Positions 16,537-27,034 are shown, numbered from the stretch's first letter. The stretch is DNA of 64,000 nucleotides from Microbulbifer yueqingensis (GCF_900100355.1 NZ_FNFH01000001.1:62001-126000), one strand, 5' to 3'. The notes: generated by a model not told the origin, from the sequence alone. Made by a program: numbers and translations.

Positions 16537-18339
16537 ATGAGCCAGACAAAAACAACCGCCCTAAATTTCAGTAATATCTTACAAAAAGCAAAAAATGGAG
16601 ATTTCAAGCTCCCAGCATTTCAACGTAAGTGGAAATGGACCAATAAACAAGTCATGTCTCTATATGATTCATTAAGACTGAACTATCCAATAGGGTCCTT
16701 TCTATTCTTAACATCTGAGGATGGGGAAAAGCTTGGACCGCGAGCATTTCATGGTGCAGGAAAAATTGCTGCTAGCAAAGCGCAGCATGAAAGTCTAATA
16801 CTGGACGGCCAGCAGCGAATCACCGCAGGACTATCTATCGTATACGGGTTGGATGATGTCGATGGTAACGAATATTATATTGACGTAAATAGAGTTCGGG
16901 AACTAGTTAAAGAGCAAAAAATAAATATCGAAGATGATAACGAAGTCCGTAAATTTTGCAGTGACATCGAAATAGATGATGGATATTTAGTTCCAAAGAA
17001 GAAACGTCAAGACAGAAAAAGCCATTTCACTCAGTCTAGATTGCTATGGACACCTTTCTTAACAGAAGACAAGCAATCTCAATTAGACGACATATTGGAT
17101 GAAATTAGTGATAAAAAAGAAAAAGACATAATCAGGAAAATAGTAAGAAAACATTTAAAACCAAACACAAGTATTCAAGTTCCTGTGATAGAGCTTGGAA
17201 ATGAATTTGATTTATCATCAATAGCAAGGGTATTCACAACGATAAATACAACTGGAAAATTACTCACTCCATTTGAACTTGTCGTTGCCATACTTTATCC
17301 AAATGGTGTCAACCTTGAAGAAGACATCAATGAATACAAGTCAAAATACACGCATTACAAATATTTAGACAAAAATGGTGAGATTCTTCTCCAGGTAGTA
17401 GCCCTTCTTGCTGGAAAGTCACCGAAGAAGTCAGAACTACCTAAAAATATCGACCATACTGCATATGAATCTTATGGCGACAAAGCGGCCAAAATGCTTG
17501 ATGAAGCAGGAGAATTTCTAACCAAGTCGCTTGGCACTGGTCTAGATGTCACCGACAAGCTGATCCCATACGATGCTATTTTAGCACCTTTAGCTCTTGC
17601 GCTAGCTTACATAAACGAAACCATAACAGAGCAAACAAATATCGGAGCTGCAAAAAGTAAGCTACGTACGTGGTTTGTGGCTTCAGCATTGATGCAGCGT
17701 TACCAAGAAGGTGTGCACAACAAGCAGTCGAGAGACCTTGAGGATATAAAGCGATGGATTTCGGAAGGCGAATCTAAAATGCCTTCCTGGATTAAAGATT
17801 CATATGTTTCCAAAAGTGTTATACACGCTAGCCCTAACGGCGCTATAGGCAAACTATTTTTATGTCTTCTCAACTCTCGATCACCGAATGACCCGATGCA
17901 AAATGAAGCAATTGGGTTCGGAGATAAGTTGCATCAGACTCAAGTACACCATATTTTCCCTTCAAAGTGGGCACCGAAAGACTTAGACGGGTATACGAAA
18001 GATAGCACTCCCATCAATGTTGCCTTAAACACAATGCTCTTATACTCAAAGACCAACGGAAACTGGTTGAATTTTTCACCAAGCGCTCAAATAAAATCAT
18101 CAATTAAAGCTCTAGGTAGTGAATCCGCAATGGAAAAAATTTATGCTAAGCAGCTAATAAACGATGACTGCATTAATCTAATGAAAAAAGCAAAGTTGAA
18201 TGTTAATGACTACAATCAATTCTTGACTGCAAGATATAAAGAGTTTGTAAAACTTATCGCTGATTATGGAATTTCCGAGGCTCAGTCACAAAATGGTGAG
18301 GATGTAGAGCTCGAAGCGCCATCGATATCCGATGATTAA
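16537..18339 (+). CDS. DUF262/DUF1524 (GmrSD-like) putative defence nuclease, AT-rich
   Basis: A 600-residue cytoplasmic protein. The N-terminal DUF262 domain shows LPAFQRKWKW (25-34) and the nucleotide-binding motif ILDGQQR (88-94). The C-terminal part has QVHHIFPSKW (469-478) and a downstream NVALNTMLL, as in the HNH-type DUF1524 nuclease domain. This combination is that of single-chain GmrSD-type enzymes, which use nucleotide hydrolysis to cut modified phage DNA; related modules occur in SspE and BrxU. Base composition and codon use (AAA, ATA, AAT-rich) differ sharply from the GC-rich neighbours, a sign of recent transfer. It lies 189 bases beyond the 3' end of tRNA-Pro. No methylase or partner gene is adjacent. 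Family confident; substrate unknown. Confidence 0.85.
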   Translation: MSQTKTTALNFSNILQKAKNGDFKLPAFQRKWKWTNKQVMSLYDSLRLNYPIGSFLFLTSEDGEKLGPRAFHGAGKIAASKAQHESLILDGQQRITAGLSIVYGLDDVDGNEYYIDVNRVRELVKEQKINIEDDNEVRKFCSDIEIDDGYLVPKKKRQDRKSHFTQSRLLWTPFLTEDKQSQLDDILDEISDKKEKDIIRKIVRKHLKPNTSIQVPVIELGNEFDLSSIARVFTTINTTGKLLTPFELVVAILYPNGVNLEEDINEYKSKYTHYKYLDKNGEILLQVVALLAGKSPKKSELPKNIDHTAYESYGDKAAKMLDEAGEFLTKSLGTGLDVTDKLIPYDAILAPLALALAYINETITEQTNIGAAKSKLRTWFVASALMQRYQEGVHNKQSRDLEDIKRWISEGESKMPSWIKDSYVSKSVIHASPNGAIGKLFLCLLNSRSPNDPMQNEAIGFGDKLHQTQVHHIFPSKWAPKDLDGYTKDSTPINVALNTMLLYSKTNGNWLNFSPSAQIKSSIKALGSESAMEKIYAKQLINDDCINLMKKAKLNVNDYNQFLTARYKEFVKLIADYGISEAQSQNGEDVELEAPSISDD

Positions 18340-18349
18340 AATTCAAAAA

Positions 18350-18374
18350 GAGAGTGTGGGCATCCCACACTCTC
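18350..18374 (+). terminator. hairpin terminator after the DUF262 gene
   Basis: An 11-bp perfect stem GAGAGTGTGGG / CCCACACTCTC with a 3-base loop, ten bases after the stop codon. An A-run lies on its left side, so it could also serve minus-strand transcription. Confidence 0.75.
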
Positions 18375-18473
18375 ACAATAGTATGAACATGTAGTCATTA
18401 GTCGGGTGTTCTTCTTCTCATGCGTTTACTTCGTTGCATCAACCCGGACTTTATATGACTTAAATTCAGGCAC

Positions 18474-18504
18474 AAAAAAGCCCGCTCAATTGGCGGGCTT
18501 TTAA
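18474..18504 (-). terminator. terminator of the tRNA-Pro transcript
   Basis: Read on the minus strand: a 10-bp stem AAAAGCCCGC / GCGGGCTTTT with a 7-base loop, continued by a T-run. It begins 24 bases past the tRNA 3' end. Confidence 0.85.
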
Positions 18505-18527
18505 GTCGTTGATTTACAACGGTTTTA

Positions 18528-18604
18528 TGGTCGGAGTGGCCGGATTTGAACCGACGACCACCACACCCCCAGTGTGGTGCGCTACCAGGCTGCGCTACAC
18601 TCCG
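18528..18604 (-). tRNA. tRNA-Pro (anticodon GGG)
   Basis: A 77-base cloverleaf: acceptor CGGAGTG pairs with CACTCCG, discriminator A and an encoded CCA; D-arm region GTAGCGCAGCCTGGTAGCGC; anticodon stem CCACA/TGTGG with loop CTGGGGG, giving anticodon GGG; T-arm with GGTTCGAATCC. It is downstream of merR in the same direction, as in other gammaproteobacteria. The AT-rich DUF262 gene lies past its 3' end, a common insertion side, but I found no repeated tRNA 3' end that would mark an att site. Confidence 0.96.
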
Positions 18605-18764
18605 ACGGAGGCAAACCAGGCGCTCAGTTTTGCCCTCTTCGGGCGCTAAGTGCTTGATTTGTAAGGGGCATCGCATTGCGATGAGGCGCAAATCATACAT
18701 TGTTGGGCGGGGAATGCAAGCCCGGATTTGCGCCTTTCGGGCCGCCCTGCCCCGGCGGGCGGGA

Positions 18765-19121
18765 TCAGGTTTCCAGTAAGGTGAGAACACCCTCCAGTTC
18801 GGCAATCACCTGGGGCAGCACCTGCTGCAGGTGGGCCTTCTCGGCCTGCTGGCTGCCGGCTTCCATCTGGTGGCGGGCGCCGCCGATGGTGAAGCCCTCC
18901 TCGTACAGGAGCGCGCGGATCTGGCGGATCAGGAGGACGTCCTGGTGTTGGTAGTAGCGGCGGTTACCGCGGCGCTTGACCGGGCTGAGCTGGGGGAATT
19001 CCTGTTCCCAGTAGCGCAGTACGTGTGGCTTGACCGCGCAGAGCTCGCTGACCTCTCCGATGGTGAAATAGCGCTTGCCGGGAATAACAGGCAGTTCGCT
19101 ATTATTGCTCGCTTCCAGCAT
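18765..19121 (-). CDS. MerR-family transcriptional regulator (ihfA-linked)
   Basis: A 118-residue protein with an N-terminal MerR winged-helix domain (about 18-86: [28 protein letters not shown], then [26 protein letters not shown]) and a short C-terminal helix. No cysteine metal-binding motif is present, so it is not a metal sensor of the classical kind. It overlaps the end of ihfA by 20 bases and is presumably translated from the same message. This MerR-after-ihfA order is widely conserved in gammaproteobacteria; target genes are unknown. Confidence 0.9.
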   Translation of the reverse strand: MLEASNNSELPVIPGKRYFTIGEVSELCAVKPHVLRYWEQEFPQLSPVKRRGNRRYYQHQDVLLIRQIRALLYEEGFTIGGARHQMEAGSQQAEKAHLQQVLPQVIAELEGVLTLLET

Positions 19122-19407
19122 CTTCTTCTACTCGTGCCTTAAGTTTTTGTCCCGGCTTGAAAGTCACCACCCTGCGCGCAGAAATGGGGATCTCCTCGCC
19201 GGTTTTGGGGTTCCGTCCCGGACGGGGGCTCTTGTCGCGAAGGTCGAAATTGCCGAAGCCGGACAGTTTTACCTGCTCGTTATTCTCGAGGGCATTGCGG
19301 ATCTCCTCGAAAAAGTATTCGACGATCTCCTTGGCCTCTCGCTTATTAAAGCCGAGCTCTTCGTACAGTTTTTCGGCGAGCCCGGCCTTGGTCAGTGCCT
19401 CTGTCAT
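19102..19407 (-). CDS. ihfA: integration host factor subunit alpha
   Basis: A 101-residue DNA-bending protein of the HU/IHF fold. It has the beta-arm with the intercalating proline ([27 protein letters not shown]) and the alpha-subunit start [19 protein letters not shown]. It pairs with IhfB (encoded at 36606-36914) to bend DNA sharply at specific sites in recombination, replication and sigma-54-type transcription. It lies between pheT and merR in the conserved order. Confidence 0.97.
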   Translation of the reverse strand: MTEALTKAGLAEKLYEELGFNKREAKEIVEYFFEEIRNALENNEQVKLSGFGNFDLRDKSPRPGRNPKTGEEIPISARRVVTFKPGQKLKARVEEDAGSEQ

Positions 19408-19559
19408 TGGTTCCTACCAACAGATTCAGAGGCGTCGACTCCGGATCGGAAGCGGCCCAAACCGCGGCGGCTTTCAACCCGCGAGCAGACGCTCTCGGGG
19501 TGCCTTAACCCGTAGTACCACCGGGCTAAACCGCTTGCACCCCGGAGCGGTCCGGGGGG

Positions 19560-21935
19560 TCAGCGCAAGCTGGCGTTATATTTTTGTTCTAGCTGCTTCA
19601 CCACTGCGTCTACCGCGGCAGTGATTTCCTCGTCGTTAAGGGTGCGCGACGGATGCTGAAAGGTCAAGCCCATAGCGACACTTTTTCTATTGAAATCAAT
19701 GCCTTCGCCCTGATAGACGTCAAAAATCTTGAGGTCCGTCAACATTTCACCGGCGGCCCCGGCTGCGGTTTCCACCAGGCTGGCGGCCTGCACGTCGGCG
19801 TCGATCAGCAGCGCCAGGTCGCGGCGCACGGCCGGGAAGCGTGACAGCGGGCGGAACGACGGCAGGCGCGACTCGCCGATGGCCTCCAGGTCCAGCTCGA
19901 ACACGAAGGCGGCCTTGGGCAGGTCCAGCTTCTTCTGCAGCTGCGGGTGCAGGGCACCCACCACGCCCACCTGGCGCTCGCCGCGCAGGATGCGGGCGCA
20001 CTGGCCCGGGTGCAGCGCCGGGTGCTCGCCGGCCTCGAAGCGGAACTCGTCGGCGGCGTTGGTCTCGGCCAGCAGGGCCTCGACGTCGGCCTTGATGTCG
20101 TAGAAATCCACCCACTCCTTGCCGCCGGTCCAGCTCTCCGCCTGGCGGGGGCCGTATACCAGGCCGGCCAGCATGGGCTGCTGCTGCAGGTCAGCACCCG
20201 GCACAAAACGCAGGCCGGTCTCGAACAGGCGCACGCGGTCCTGCTGGCGGTTCAGGTTGTACTGCAGGGACTTGCACAGGCCGGGAATCAGCGAGGTGCG
20301 CATCACCGCCAGGTCGGCGCTGATGGGGTTCTGCAGCGCCACCGGCTCGGCGCTGGGGTCGAACAGGGCCGCGGTGTCGCGGTCGATAAAGCTGAAGGTG
20401 ATGGCCTCGTGGTAGCCGCGCGCCAGCAGGGTCTGCTCCAGGATGGTGCCGTCCAGCTCCACCTCATGGTCGGGCACGATATCCAGCGCGGCGCTGAAGC
20501 TGACGCTGGGGATGCGGTTGTAGCCGTACACCCGCGCCAGCTCTTCGAGCAGGTCGGCCTCGATGGCCAGGTCGAAACGGAAGCTGGGGACCAGGAAAGT
20601 CCAGCCCTCGTCGCCCTGGTCGATCTTCTCCAGGCCCAGGCGGGTGAGGATATCGACGATCTCGTCATCGGCGATCTTCACGCCCAGGCCGCTCTCGACC
20701 CGCGCACGGCGCAGGGTGATGTGGCGCTCGGCGGGCATGGTCTCTTCCATCTCGCGCAGGTGCACCGGGCCCGGCTCGCCGCCGACGATGTCCAGCAGCA
20801 GTTGGGTGGCGCGCTCGACGGCCTTTTCCTGCAGGCGGTAGTCCACGCCGCGCTCGAAGCGGTGCGAGGAGTCGGTGTGCAGGCCGTAGGAGCGCGCCTT
20901 GCCGGCGATGGCCAGCGGGTTGAAGAAGGCGCTCTCCAGGAAGATATCGCGGGTCTCGCCGGACACGGCGGACTCCTCGCCCCCCATGATGCCGGCCATG
21001 GCCAGCGGCTTCTTGCCGTCGGTGATCAGCAGGGTGCCCTCTTCCAGGGTCACTTCCTGGCCGTCCAGCAGGGTCAGCTTCTCGCCCTGCTCTGCCAGGC
21101 GCACCTTGATGCCGCCCTCCAGCTTGGCCAGGTCGAAGGCGTGCATGGGCTGGCCGAGTTCCAGCAGGACGTAGTTGGTGACGTCCACCACCGGGTCGAT
21201 GCTGCGCAGGCCGGCGCGGCGCAGGCGCTCCTGCATCCACAGCGGGGTCTGCGCGCTCACGTCGATATTGCGGATCACCCGGCCCACGTAGCGCGGGCAG
21301 GCCTCGCCGTCCATCAGGGACACTGGCAGGCTGTCGTCGATGGTGGGCTTCACCGGTTCGATGGCCGGGCCCTCCACCGGGCAGCGGTTCAGCACACCCA
21401 CCTCGCGGGCGACGCCGGCGATGCCGAGGCAGTCGGAGCGATTGGGGGTCAGGTCCACCTCGATGGCCACGTCGTCCAGCTGCAGGTACTCGCGCAGGTC
21501 GGTGCCAGTGGGGGCGTCAGTGGGCAGTTCCCAGATGCCGTCGCTGTCCTCGCCCAGTTCCAGTTCATTCTGGGCGCAGAGCATGCCGCGGCTCTCGACG
21601 CCGCGGAGCTTGGCTTTCTTGATCTTGAAGTCGCCGGGCAGTACCGCGCCCACCAGGGCGAACGGCACCTTGATGCCGGCGCGGGCGTTGGGGGCGCCGC
21701 ACACTACCTGCATCTCGCCGTCCGGGTGGCCGGCGACGGTGCAGACGCGCAGCTTGTCAGCGTCCGGGTGCTGTTCGCAGGCGAGGATCTCGCCCACCAC
21801 CACGCCGGTGAAGTCCCCGGCCACCGGCTCGACGCCGTCCACTTCCAGGCCGGCCATGGTGATCTGGTCGGCCAGTTCCTGCGCGGAGAGTTGCGGGTTA
21901 ACCCATTCCCGCAGCCATGCGTTGCTGAATTTCAT
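19560..21935 (-). CDS. pheT: phenylalanyl-tRNA synthetase beta subunit
   Basis: A 791-residue subunit of the alpha2-beta2 enzyme that charges tRNA-Phe. Seen in order: the start MKFSNAWLREWVNP, the tRNA-binding OB domain (about 40-150, DFTGVVVGEILACEQHPDADKL), the B3/B4 editing domain (about 210-370), B5 (about 400-470), the catalytic-like core, and the C-terminal anticodon-binding ferredoxin fold (FPAVRRDLALLIDADV and FQHPSRTLNDEEI). Length matches the family. It follows pheS after a 141-base gap that holds an inverted pair of REP-like hairpins. Very long open frames on the opposite strand across this gene are GC-driven shadows. Confidence 0.98.
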   Translation of the reverse strand: MKFSNAWLREWVNPQLSAQELADQITMAGLEVDGVEPVAGDFTGVVVGEILACEQHPDADKLRVCTVAGHPDGEMQVVCGAPNARAGIKVPFALVGAVLPGDFKIKKAKLRGVESRGMLCAQNELELGEDSDGIWELPTDAPTGTDLREYLQLDDVAIEVDLTPNRSDCLGIAGVAREVGVLNRCPVEGPAIEPVKPTIDDSLPVSLMDGEACPRYVGRVIRNIDVSAQTPLWMQERLRRAGLRSIDPVVDVTNYVLLELGQPMHAFDLAKLEGGIKVRLAEQGEKLTLLDGQEVTLEEGTLLITDGKKPLAMAGIMGGEESAVSGETRDIFLESAFFNPLAIAGKARSYGLHTDSSHRFERGVDYRLQEKAVERATQLLLDIVGGEPGPVHLREMEETMPAERHITLRRARVESGLGVKIADDEIVDILTRLGLEKIDQGDEGWTFLVPSFRFDLAIEADLLEELARVYGYNRIPSVSFSAALDIVPDHEVELDGTILEQTLLARGYHEAITFSFIDRDTAALFDPSAEPVALQNPISADLAVMRTSLIPGLCKSLQYNLNRQQDRVRLFETGLRFVPGADLQQQPMLAGLVYGPRQAESWTGGKEWVDFYDIKADVEALLAETNAADEFRFEAGEHPALHPGQCARILRGERQVGVVGALHPQLQKKLDLPKAAFVFELDLEAIGESRLPSFRPLSRFPAVRRDLALLIDADVQAASLVETAAGAAGEMLTDLKIFDVYQGEGIDFNRKSVAMGLTFQHPSRTLNDEEITAAVDAVVKQLEQKYNASLR

Positions 21936-21986
21936 AGTGTTTCTCTATCCGAATTCTGTTTTGGCTGTCTGTTCTTCGTCGTTTTT

Positions 21987-22072
21987 GTAGGAGCGGCCCA
22001 TGGCCGCGAAGCCCCGTTCCCCGGGAGGTGCGGACCGGCGGTCCGCTAATCGCGGCCATGGGCCGCTCCTAC
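21987..22072. repeat. inverted pair of GTAG-headed REP hairpins (BIME-like) between pheS and pheT
   Basis: A 23-base unit starting GTAGGAGCGG and containing the hairpin GCGGCC-cat-GGCCGC lies at 21987-22009. An exactly inverted copy lies at 22050-22072. Between them is another palindrome, GCGGACCG-g-CGGTCCGC (22030-22046). A GTAG head followed by a GC hairpin is the classic REP layout recognised by RAYT transposases, and GTAGGAGCG is close to the Pseudomonas REP head. It may also act on pheS-pheT message processing or stability. No further copy of this unit was noticed in the window. Confidence 0.82.
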
Positions 22073-22076
22073 ATGG

Positions 22077-23156
<1,080 letters not shown>

Positions 23157-23290
23157 TCACGCTCCGGGGCCGGGGACTCTCCCGGTGGCCCTTCCCGGCC
23201 GCCGCCAGTGAAGGATAGGCGACGTGCGGGCATTGTATCCGGTAAGTGGCGAAGAGCCTGTGTGGCCGCCACCGGTACCAACGAATAAGT

Positions 23291-23327
23291 AAAAAAATAG
23301 GGAAGGACCATTACAGCCCTTCCCTAT
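23291..23327 (-). terminator. terminator after rplT / before pheS
   Basis: On the minus strand: a 10-bp stem ATAGGGAAGG / CCTTCCCTAT with an 11-base loop, followed by a run of seven T. It is 71 bases past the rplT stop codon. It ends the thrS-infC-rpmI-rplT message or acts as a regulated stop ahead of pheST. The rest of the gap 23091-23397 shows one more pairing, GGGTAC with GTACCC around 23333-23375, and nothing else. Confidence 0.85.
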
Positions 23328-23397
23328 CTTAACGGGTACTTTCGGGATCGACTGTGCGACCCTTCAGGTACCCTTGTCTTTCTATGAAAGACGCTAC

Positions 23398-23757
23398 TTA
23401 AGCTGCCAGGGCTGCCTTGGCTTTTTCCACTACGGCAGCAAAAGCGGCTTTGTCGTATACCGCCAGGTCGGCCAGGACACGACGGTCCAGGGCGATGTCG
23501 GCCTTCTTCAGACCGGCGATCAGGCGGCTGTAGCTCAGGCCTTCAGCGCGGGACTGGGCGTTGATACGAGTGATCCACAGGGCGCGGAAGTTACGCTTCT
23601 TGACACGACGGTCGCGGTAAGCGTACTGGCCGGCCTTGATCACCGCCTGCTTGGCTACGCGGAATACGCGCGAACGCGCACCGTAGTAACCCTTGGCCTG
23701 CTTCAGAATTTTCTTGTGACGACGACGCGCCTCTACACCACGTTTAACACGGGCCAT
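23398..23757 (-). CDS. rplT: 50S ribosomal protein L20
   Basis: A 119-residue, very basic protein with the L20 signature ([60 protein letters not shown]). It binds 23S rRNA early in 50S assembly, and in other bacteria represses its own operon by binding the message. It is 36 bases downstream of rpmI, in the conserved infC-rpmI-rplT group. Confidence 0.98.
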   Translation of the reverse strand: MARVKRGVEARRRHKKILKQAKGYYGARSRVFRVAKQAVIKAGQYAYRDRRVKKRNFRALWITRINAQSRAEGLSYSRLIAGLKKADIALDRRVLADLAVYDKAAFAAVVEKAKAALAA

Positions 23758-23793
23758 AAATCTATCCTCTTAAACCTGTTAGCGATGGGCCAA

Positions 23794-23988
23794 TTACTTG
23801 GCGCGCAGCATACGATCGACCAGGGTGGCATCAGACTTGTTCATAGTCGTGGTGCCGCGCAGCTGACGCTTACGCTTGGTGGTCATCTTGGTGAGGATGT
23901 GGCTCTTGTTGGCGTGCTTGTGCTTGTAGCCCGCAGCCGTCTTCTTAAAGCGCTTGGCGGCGCCACTATGGGTCTTTGCTTTCGGCAT
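23794..23988 (-). CDS. rpmI: 50S ribosomal protein L35
   Basis: A 64-residue basic protein ([20 protein letters not shown]). The start was set at this Met because L35 proteins begin this way; the open frame has an earlier start four codons upstream that would add MEYK. Highly conserved small subunit of the large ribosomal particle. Confidence 0.96.
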   Translation of the reverse strand: MPKAKTHSGAAKRFKKTAAGYKHKHANKSHILTKMTTKRKRQLRGTTTMNKSDATLVDRMLRAK

Positions 23989-24013
23989 TTTGTACTCCAA
24001 AAGTAAAATATAC

Positions 24014-24058
24014 GCCTGTAAACAGGCATCTAACGTATAACCGCCGGCGTGCCGGCGG
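24014..24058 (-). promoter_or_regulatory. two hairpins in the infC-rpmI spacer (candidate L20/L35 translational control region)
   Basis: The 143-base spacer contains GCCTGT-aa-ACAGGC (24014-24027) and the stronger CCGCCGGC-gt-GCCGGCGG (24041-24058), just before rpmI. In E. coli and Bacillus the same spacer carries the L20-binding autoregulatory structure. Here only position and pairing support that role; no T-run follows, so it is not a simple terminator. Confidence 0.4.
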
Positions 24059-24131
24059 CGTTGCGGGAGTGAGGAGGCAGCCGTCGCCCAATCACTTCCC
24101 GAGAGGAGACCCGGCGGTTACCCGCCGCGAC

Positions 24132-24674
24132 TCACTTCTTCTTTTTGCTCGGTGCGATGACCATGATCATCTGGCGGCCTTCCATCTTCGGCCGCTGCTC
24201 CACCGTGCCCAGCTCCTCGAGGTCTTTCTCGATGCGCTGCATCATTTCCATCCCCAGCTCCTGGTGGGCCATCTCACGGCCGCGGAAGCGCAGGGAAATC
24301 TTGGCCTTGTCGCCCGCTTCCAGGAAGCGGGTCAGGTTGCGCAGCTTGATCTGGTAGTCCCCGATATCGGTACCGGGGCGGAATTTCATTTCCTTGATCT
24401 GCTGCTGCTTCTGCTTTTTCTTGGCAGCGTTCTTGGCCTTCTTGGCCTCAAACACGTGCTTGCCGTAGTCCATGATTTTACAGACTATCGGATCGGAGTC
24501 CGGCGCAATTTCAACGAGATCCAGATTGGCTTCCTGGGCCTTGTCCAGTGCATCGTCGAGGGAAACAATCCCTACCTGTTCACCGTCGGCACCAATCAGG
24601 CGTACCTCGGATGCCTCAATCTGATCGTTAATGCGGGCCTTCTTAGACCCTCCTTTGCTGCTAGCTCTTTTAAT
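24132..24674 (-). CDS. infC: translation initiation factor IF-3 (AUU start)
   Basis: A 180-residue protein, the same length as E. coli IF-3, when started at the AUU codon at 24672-24674. The first in-frame ATG (24473) would remove the whole N-terminal domain ([29 protein letters not shown]). AUU is the known, self-limiting start of infC: IF-3 rejects it when abundant. Upstream lies GGAG nine bases before the AUU, and thrS ends 15 bases away. The linker and C-terminal domain ([12 protein letters not shown], then [12 protein letters not shown] and RQMIMVIAP) are intact. Confidence 0.95.
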   Translation of the reverse strand: MKRASSKGGSKKARINDQIEASEVRLIGADGEQVGIVSLDDALDKAQEANLDLVEIAPDSDPIVCKIMDYGKHVFEAKKAKNAAKKKQKQQQIKEMKFRPGTDIGDYQIKLRNLTRFLEAGDKAKISLRFRGREMAHQELGMEMMQRIEKDLEELGTVEQRPKMEGRQMIMVIAPSKKKK

Positions 24675-24689
24675 AGCTTTCGTCTCCAG

Positions 24690-26639
24690 TTATTTAGAAT
24701 CAGGCTGAGAACCGTCGCCCTCAACGGACGTGAGGCCGCGGCGGTTCACGTCCTGCTCGAGGATCTCCAGGAATGACTCGAAAGTCATGGTTCCCAGGTC
24801 TTCCCCGCTGCGTGTCCGCACAGCGACCGTCTGGCTCTCTACTTCCTTATCGCCGATCACCAGCAGATAAGGTACACGCTGAAGCGTGTGCTCGCGGATT
24901 TTAAAGCCGATCTTCTCGTTTCTCAAGTCGGCCACCGCCCGGTAGTTGCGGGCGCCGAGGTGCTGCTCCAGGTCGCGGCAGTATTCTGCCTGCCGATCTG
25001 TGATATTCATCACAGCCACCTGCTGGGGGGCCAGCCAGGTGGGGAAGGCGCCCTCGTAGTGCTCGATCAGGATGCCGATGAAGCGCTCGAAGGAACCCAG
25101 CGCCGCGCGGTGCAGCATCACCGGGGTCTGGCGGGAGCCGTCTTCCGCCACATACTGGGCGTCCAGGCGGCCCGGCATGGAGAAGTCCACCTGGATGGTG
25201 CCGCACTGCCACACCCGGCCCAGGCAGTCCTTCAGGGAGAATTCGATCTTGGGCCCGTAGAAGGCGCCCTCGCCCGGCAGCTCCTCCCACGGCAAGCCGG
25301 CCTCGTCCAGCGCCTGCGCCAGGGCCTTCTCGGCCTTGTCCCAGCTCTCGTCGGAACCAACGCGCTGCTCCGGGCGGGTGGAGAGGCGGTAGATCACCTC
25401 CTCAAAGCCGAAGTCGCGGTAGACGGAGTGCAGCAGGTCCATGAAGTCCGACACCTCGGACTGGATCTGCTCCTCGGTGCAGAAGATATGGCCATCGTCC
25501 TGTACGAAGCCGCGCACGCGCATCAGGCCGTGCAGGGAGCCGGAGGGCTCGCTGCGGTGGCAGGAGCCGAATTCCGCCAGGCGCAGCGGCAGGTCGCGAT
25601 AGCTGCGCAGGCCCTGGTTGAACACCTGCACGTGGCAGGGGCAGTTCATGGGCTTGATGGCGAACTGGCGCTCCTCGCTGGTGAGCGAGAACATGTCGTC
25701 GCCGAACTTGTCCGCGTGGCCGGACTTCTCCCAAAGGCTGAAGTCCACCAGCTGCGGGGTCTTGATTTCGTTGTAGCCGGCCTTGCGCTGGCGGCTGCGC
25801 ATGTACTGCTCGATGGTGCTGTAGATGGTCCAGCCGTTCGGGTGCCAGAACACCATGCCCGGCGCCTCTTCCTGGATATGGAAGAGGTCGAATTTCTTTG
25901 CCAGCTTGCGGTGGTCGCGCTTCTCGGCTTCCTCGATACGGTGCAGGTAGGCCTTGAGGTCTTTCTTGTTGCCCCAGGCGGTGCCGTACACGCGGGTCAG
26001 CATCTCGTTGCTGGCGTCGCCACGCCAGTAGGCCCCTGCCACCTTGGTCAGCTTGAACGCCTTCAGGCGGCCGGTGGACGGCACGTGCGGGCCGCGGCAC
26101 AGGTCCTCGAAGTCGCCCTGGCGGTAGAGGGAAATATCCTGGTCGGTGGGGATGTCGGCGATGATCTGCGCCTTGTACTCCTCGCCCATGTCGCGGAAGT
26201 GCTTCACCGCCTCGTCGCGCGGCATCAGGCGACGGCTGACCGGGATATCCTCCCTGGCCAGTTCTTCCATGCGCTTCTCGATCTTCTCCAGGTCTTCCGG
26301 CGTAAACTGCCGCTCGTAGGCGAAGTCGTAGTAGAAGCCGTCCTCGATCACCGGGCCGATGGTGACCTGGGCGCCCGGGTACAGCTGCTTGACCGCCTGG
26401 GCCAGAAGGTGCGCGGTGGAGTGGCGGATGATCTCCAGGCCCTCGGGCTGGCGGTCGGTAATGATGGCCAGCTGGGCGTCGTGGTGGATTACGTAACTGG
26501 TATCCACCTCTTTGCCGTCAACGACACCACCCAGGGCAGCCTTGGCCAGGCCGGGACCGATATCGGCGGCAACGTCGTGCACGGAAACGGGTTCGGAGAA
26601 TACGCGATGGGAACCATCGGGGAGAGTGACAACAGGCAT
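24690..26639 (-). CDS. thrS: threonyl-tRNA synthetase
   Basis: A 649-residue class II synthetase. In order: the TGS domain (1-62), the SAD editing domain (about 63-230, [14 protein letters not shown]), the catalytic core with the zinc-binding Cys of [10 protein letters not shown] and the His of [25 protein letters not shown] and [11 protein letters not shown], and the anticodon-binding domain (about 545-640, [14 protein letters not shown]). Start ATG at 26637-26639 fits family length. It heads the infC-rpmI-rplT group. Its leader up to the tRNA-Val terminator includes a hairpin CTGCCCT/AGGGCAG (26693-26722), which might take part in autoregulation. Confidence 0.98.
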   Translation of the reverse strand: MPVVTLPDGSHRVFSEPVSVHDVAADIGPGLAKAALGGVVDGKEVDTSYVIHHDAQLAIITDRQPEGLEIIRHSTAHLLAQAVKQLYPGAQVTIGPVIEDGFYYDFAYERQFTPEDLEKIEKRMEELAREDIPVSRRLMPRDEAVKHFRDMGEEYKAQIIADIPTDQDISLYRQGDFEDLCRGPHVPSTGRLKAFKLTKVAGAYWRGDASNEMLTRVYGTAWGNKKDLKAYLHRIEEAEKRDHRKLAKKFDLFHIQEEAPGMVFWHPNGWTIYSTIEQYMRSRQRKAGYNEIKTPQLVDFSLWEKSGHADKFGDDMFSLTSEERQFAIKPMNCPCHVQVFNQGLRSYRDLPLRLAEFGSCHRSEPSGSLHGLMRVRGFVQDDGHIFCTEEQIQSEVSDFMDLLHSVYRDFGFEEVIYRLSTRPEQRVGSDESWDKAEKALAQALDEAGLPWEELPGEGAFYGPKIEFSLKDCLGRVWQCGTIQVDFSMPGRLDAQYVAEDGSRQTPVMLHRAALGSFERFIGILIEHYEGAFPTWLAPQQVAVMNITDRQAEYCRDLEQHLGARNYRAVADLRNEKIGFKIREHTLQRVPYLLVIGDKEVESQTVAVRTRSGEDLGTMTFESFLEILEQDVNRRGLTSVEGDGSQPDSK

Positions 26640-26745
26640 TGCACATCCTTCTATCTATCAGTGGCGATCCCTACCAAAGACCGCGTGATTACCTGCCCTG
26701 AAGGTGTCTGCCTTTAGGGCAGTCGGCCCTGTCTGTGGGCCAGAG

Positions 26746-26770
26746 AAAAAACCCGGCGCGATGCGCCGGG
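26746..26770 (-). terminator. terminator of the tRNA-Val transcript
   Basis: On the minus strand: an 8-bp stem CCCGGCGC / GCGCCGGG with a 3-base loop, followed by six T. It begins ten bases past the tRNA 3' end and separates it from thrS. Confidence 0.88.
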
Positions 26771-26779
26771 CTGAGAAAC

Positions 26780-26856
<77 letters not shown>

Positions 26857-27034
26857 GGAGTCTTGCGAGCGGTGAGCCCCGCTGCAGAGGACGCGAACTT
26901 TAGCACCACGGTTTGGGCTTTTCAACACACTTGTGGCAGAAATTTATTACGCCCGTTGGCGCCAGTTCCCCTCCTCACCATCGGGGCTTGCGGCTCCTGA
27001 ATCCTTGCTTCGGCGGCTGCGGCGGCTGCCGCCC

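Noticed and set aside
18398-18805. Minus-strand open frame of 135 codons
   Set aside because: It spans tRNA-Pro and its terminator and overlaps the end of merR.
19947-22049. Very long plus-strand open frame (700 codons) opposite pheT
   Set aside because: Low-complexity His/Gln/Leu-rich translation typical of antisense frames in GC-rich DNA; pheT on the other strand is certain. Similar frames opposite thrS, uvrB, gyrA and the IOR gene were dropped for the same reason.
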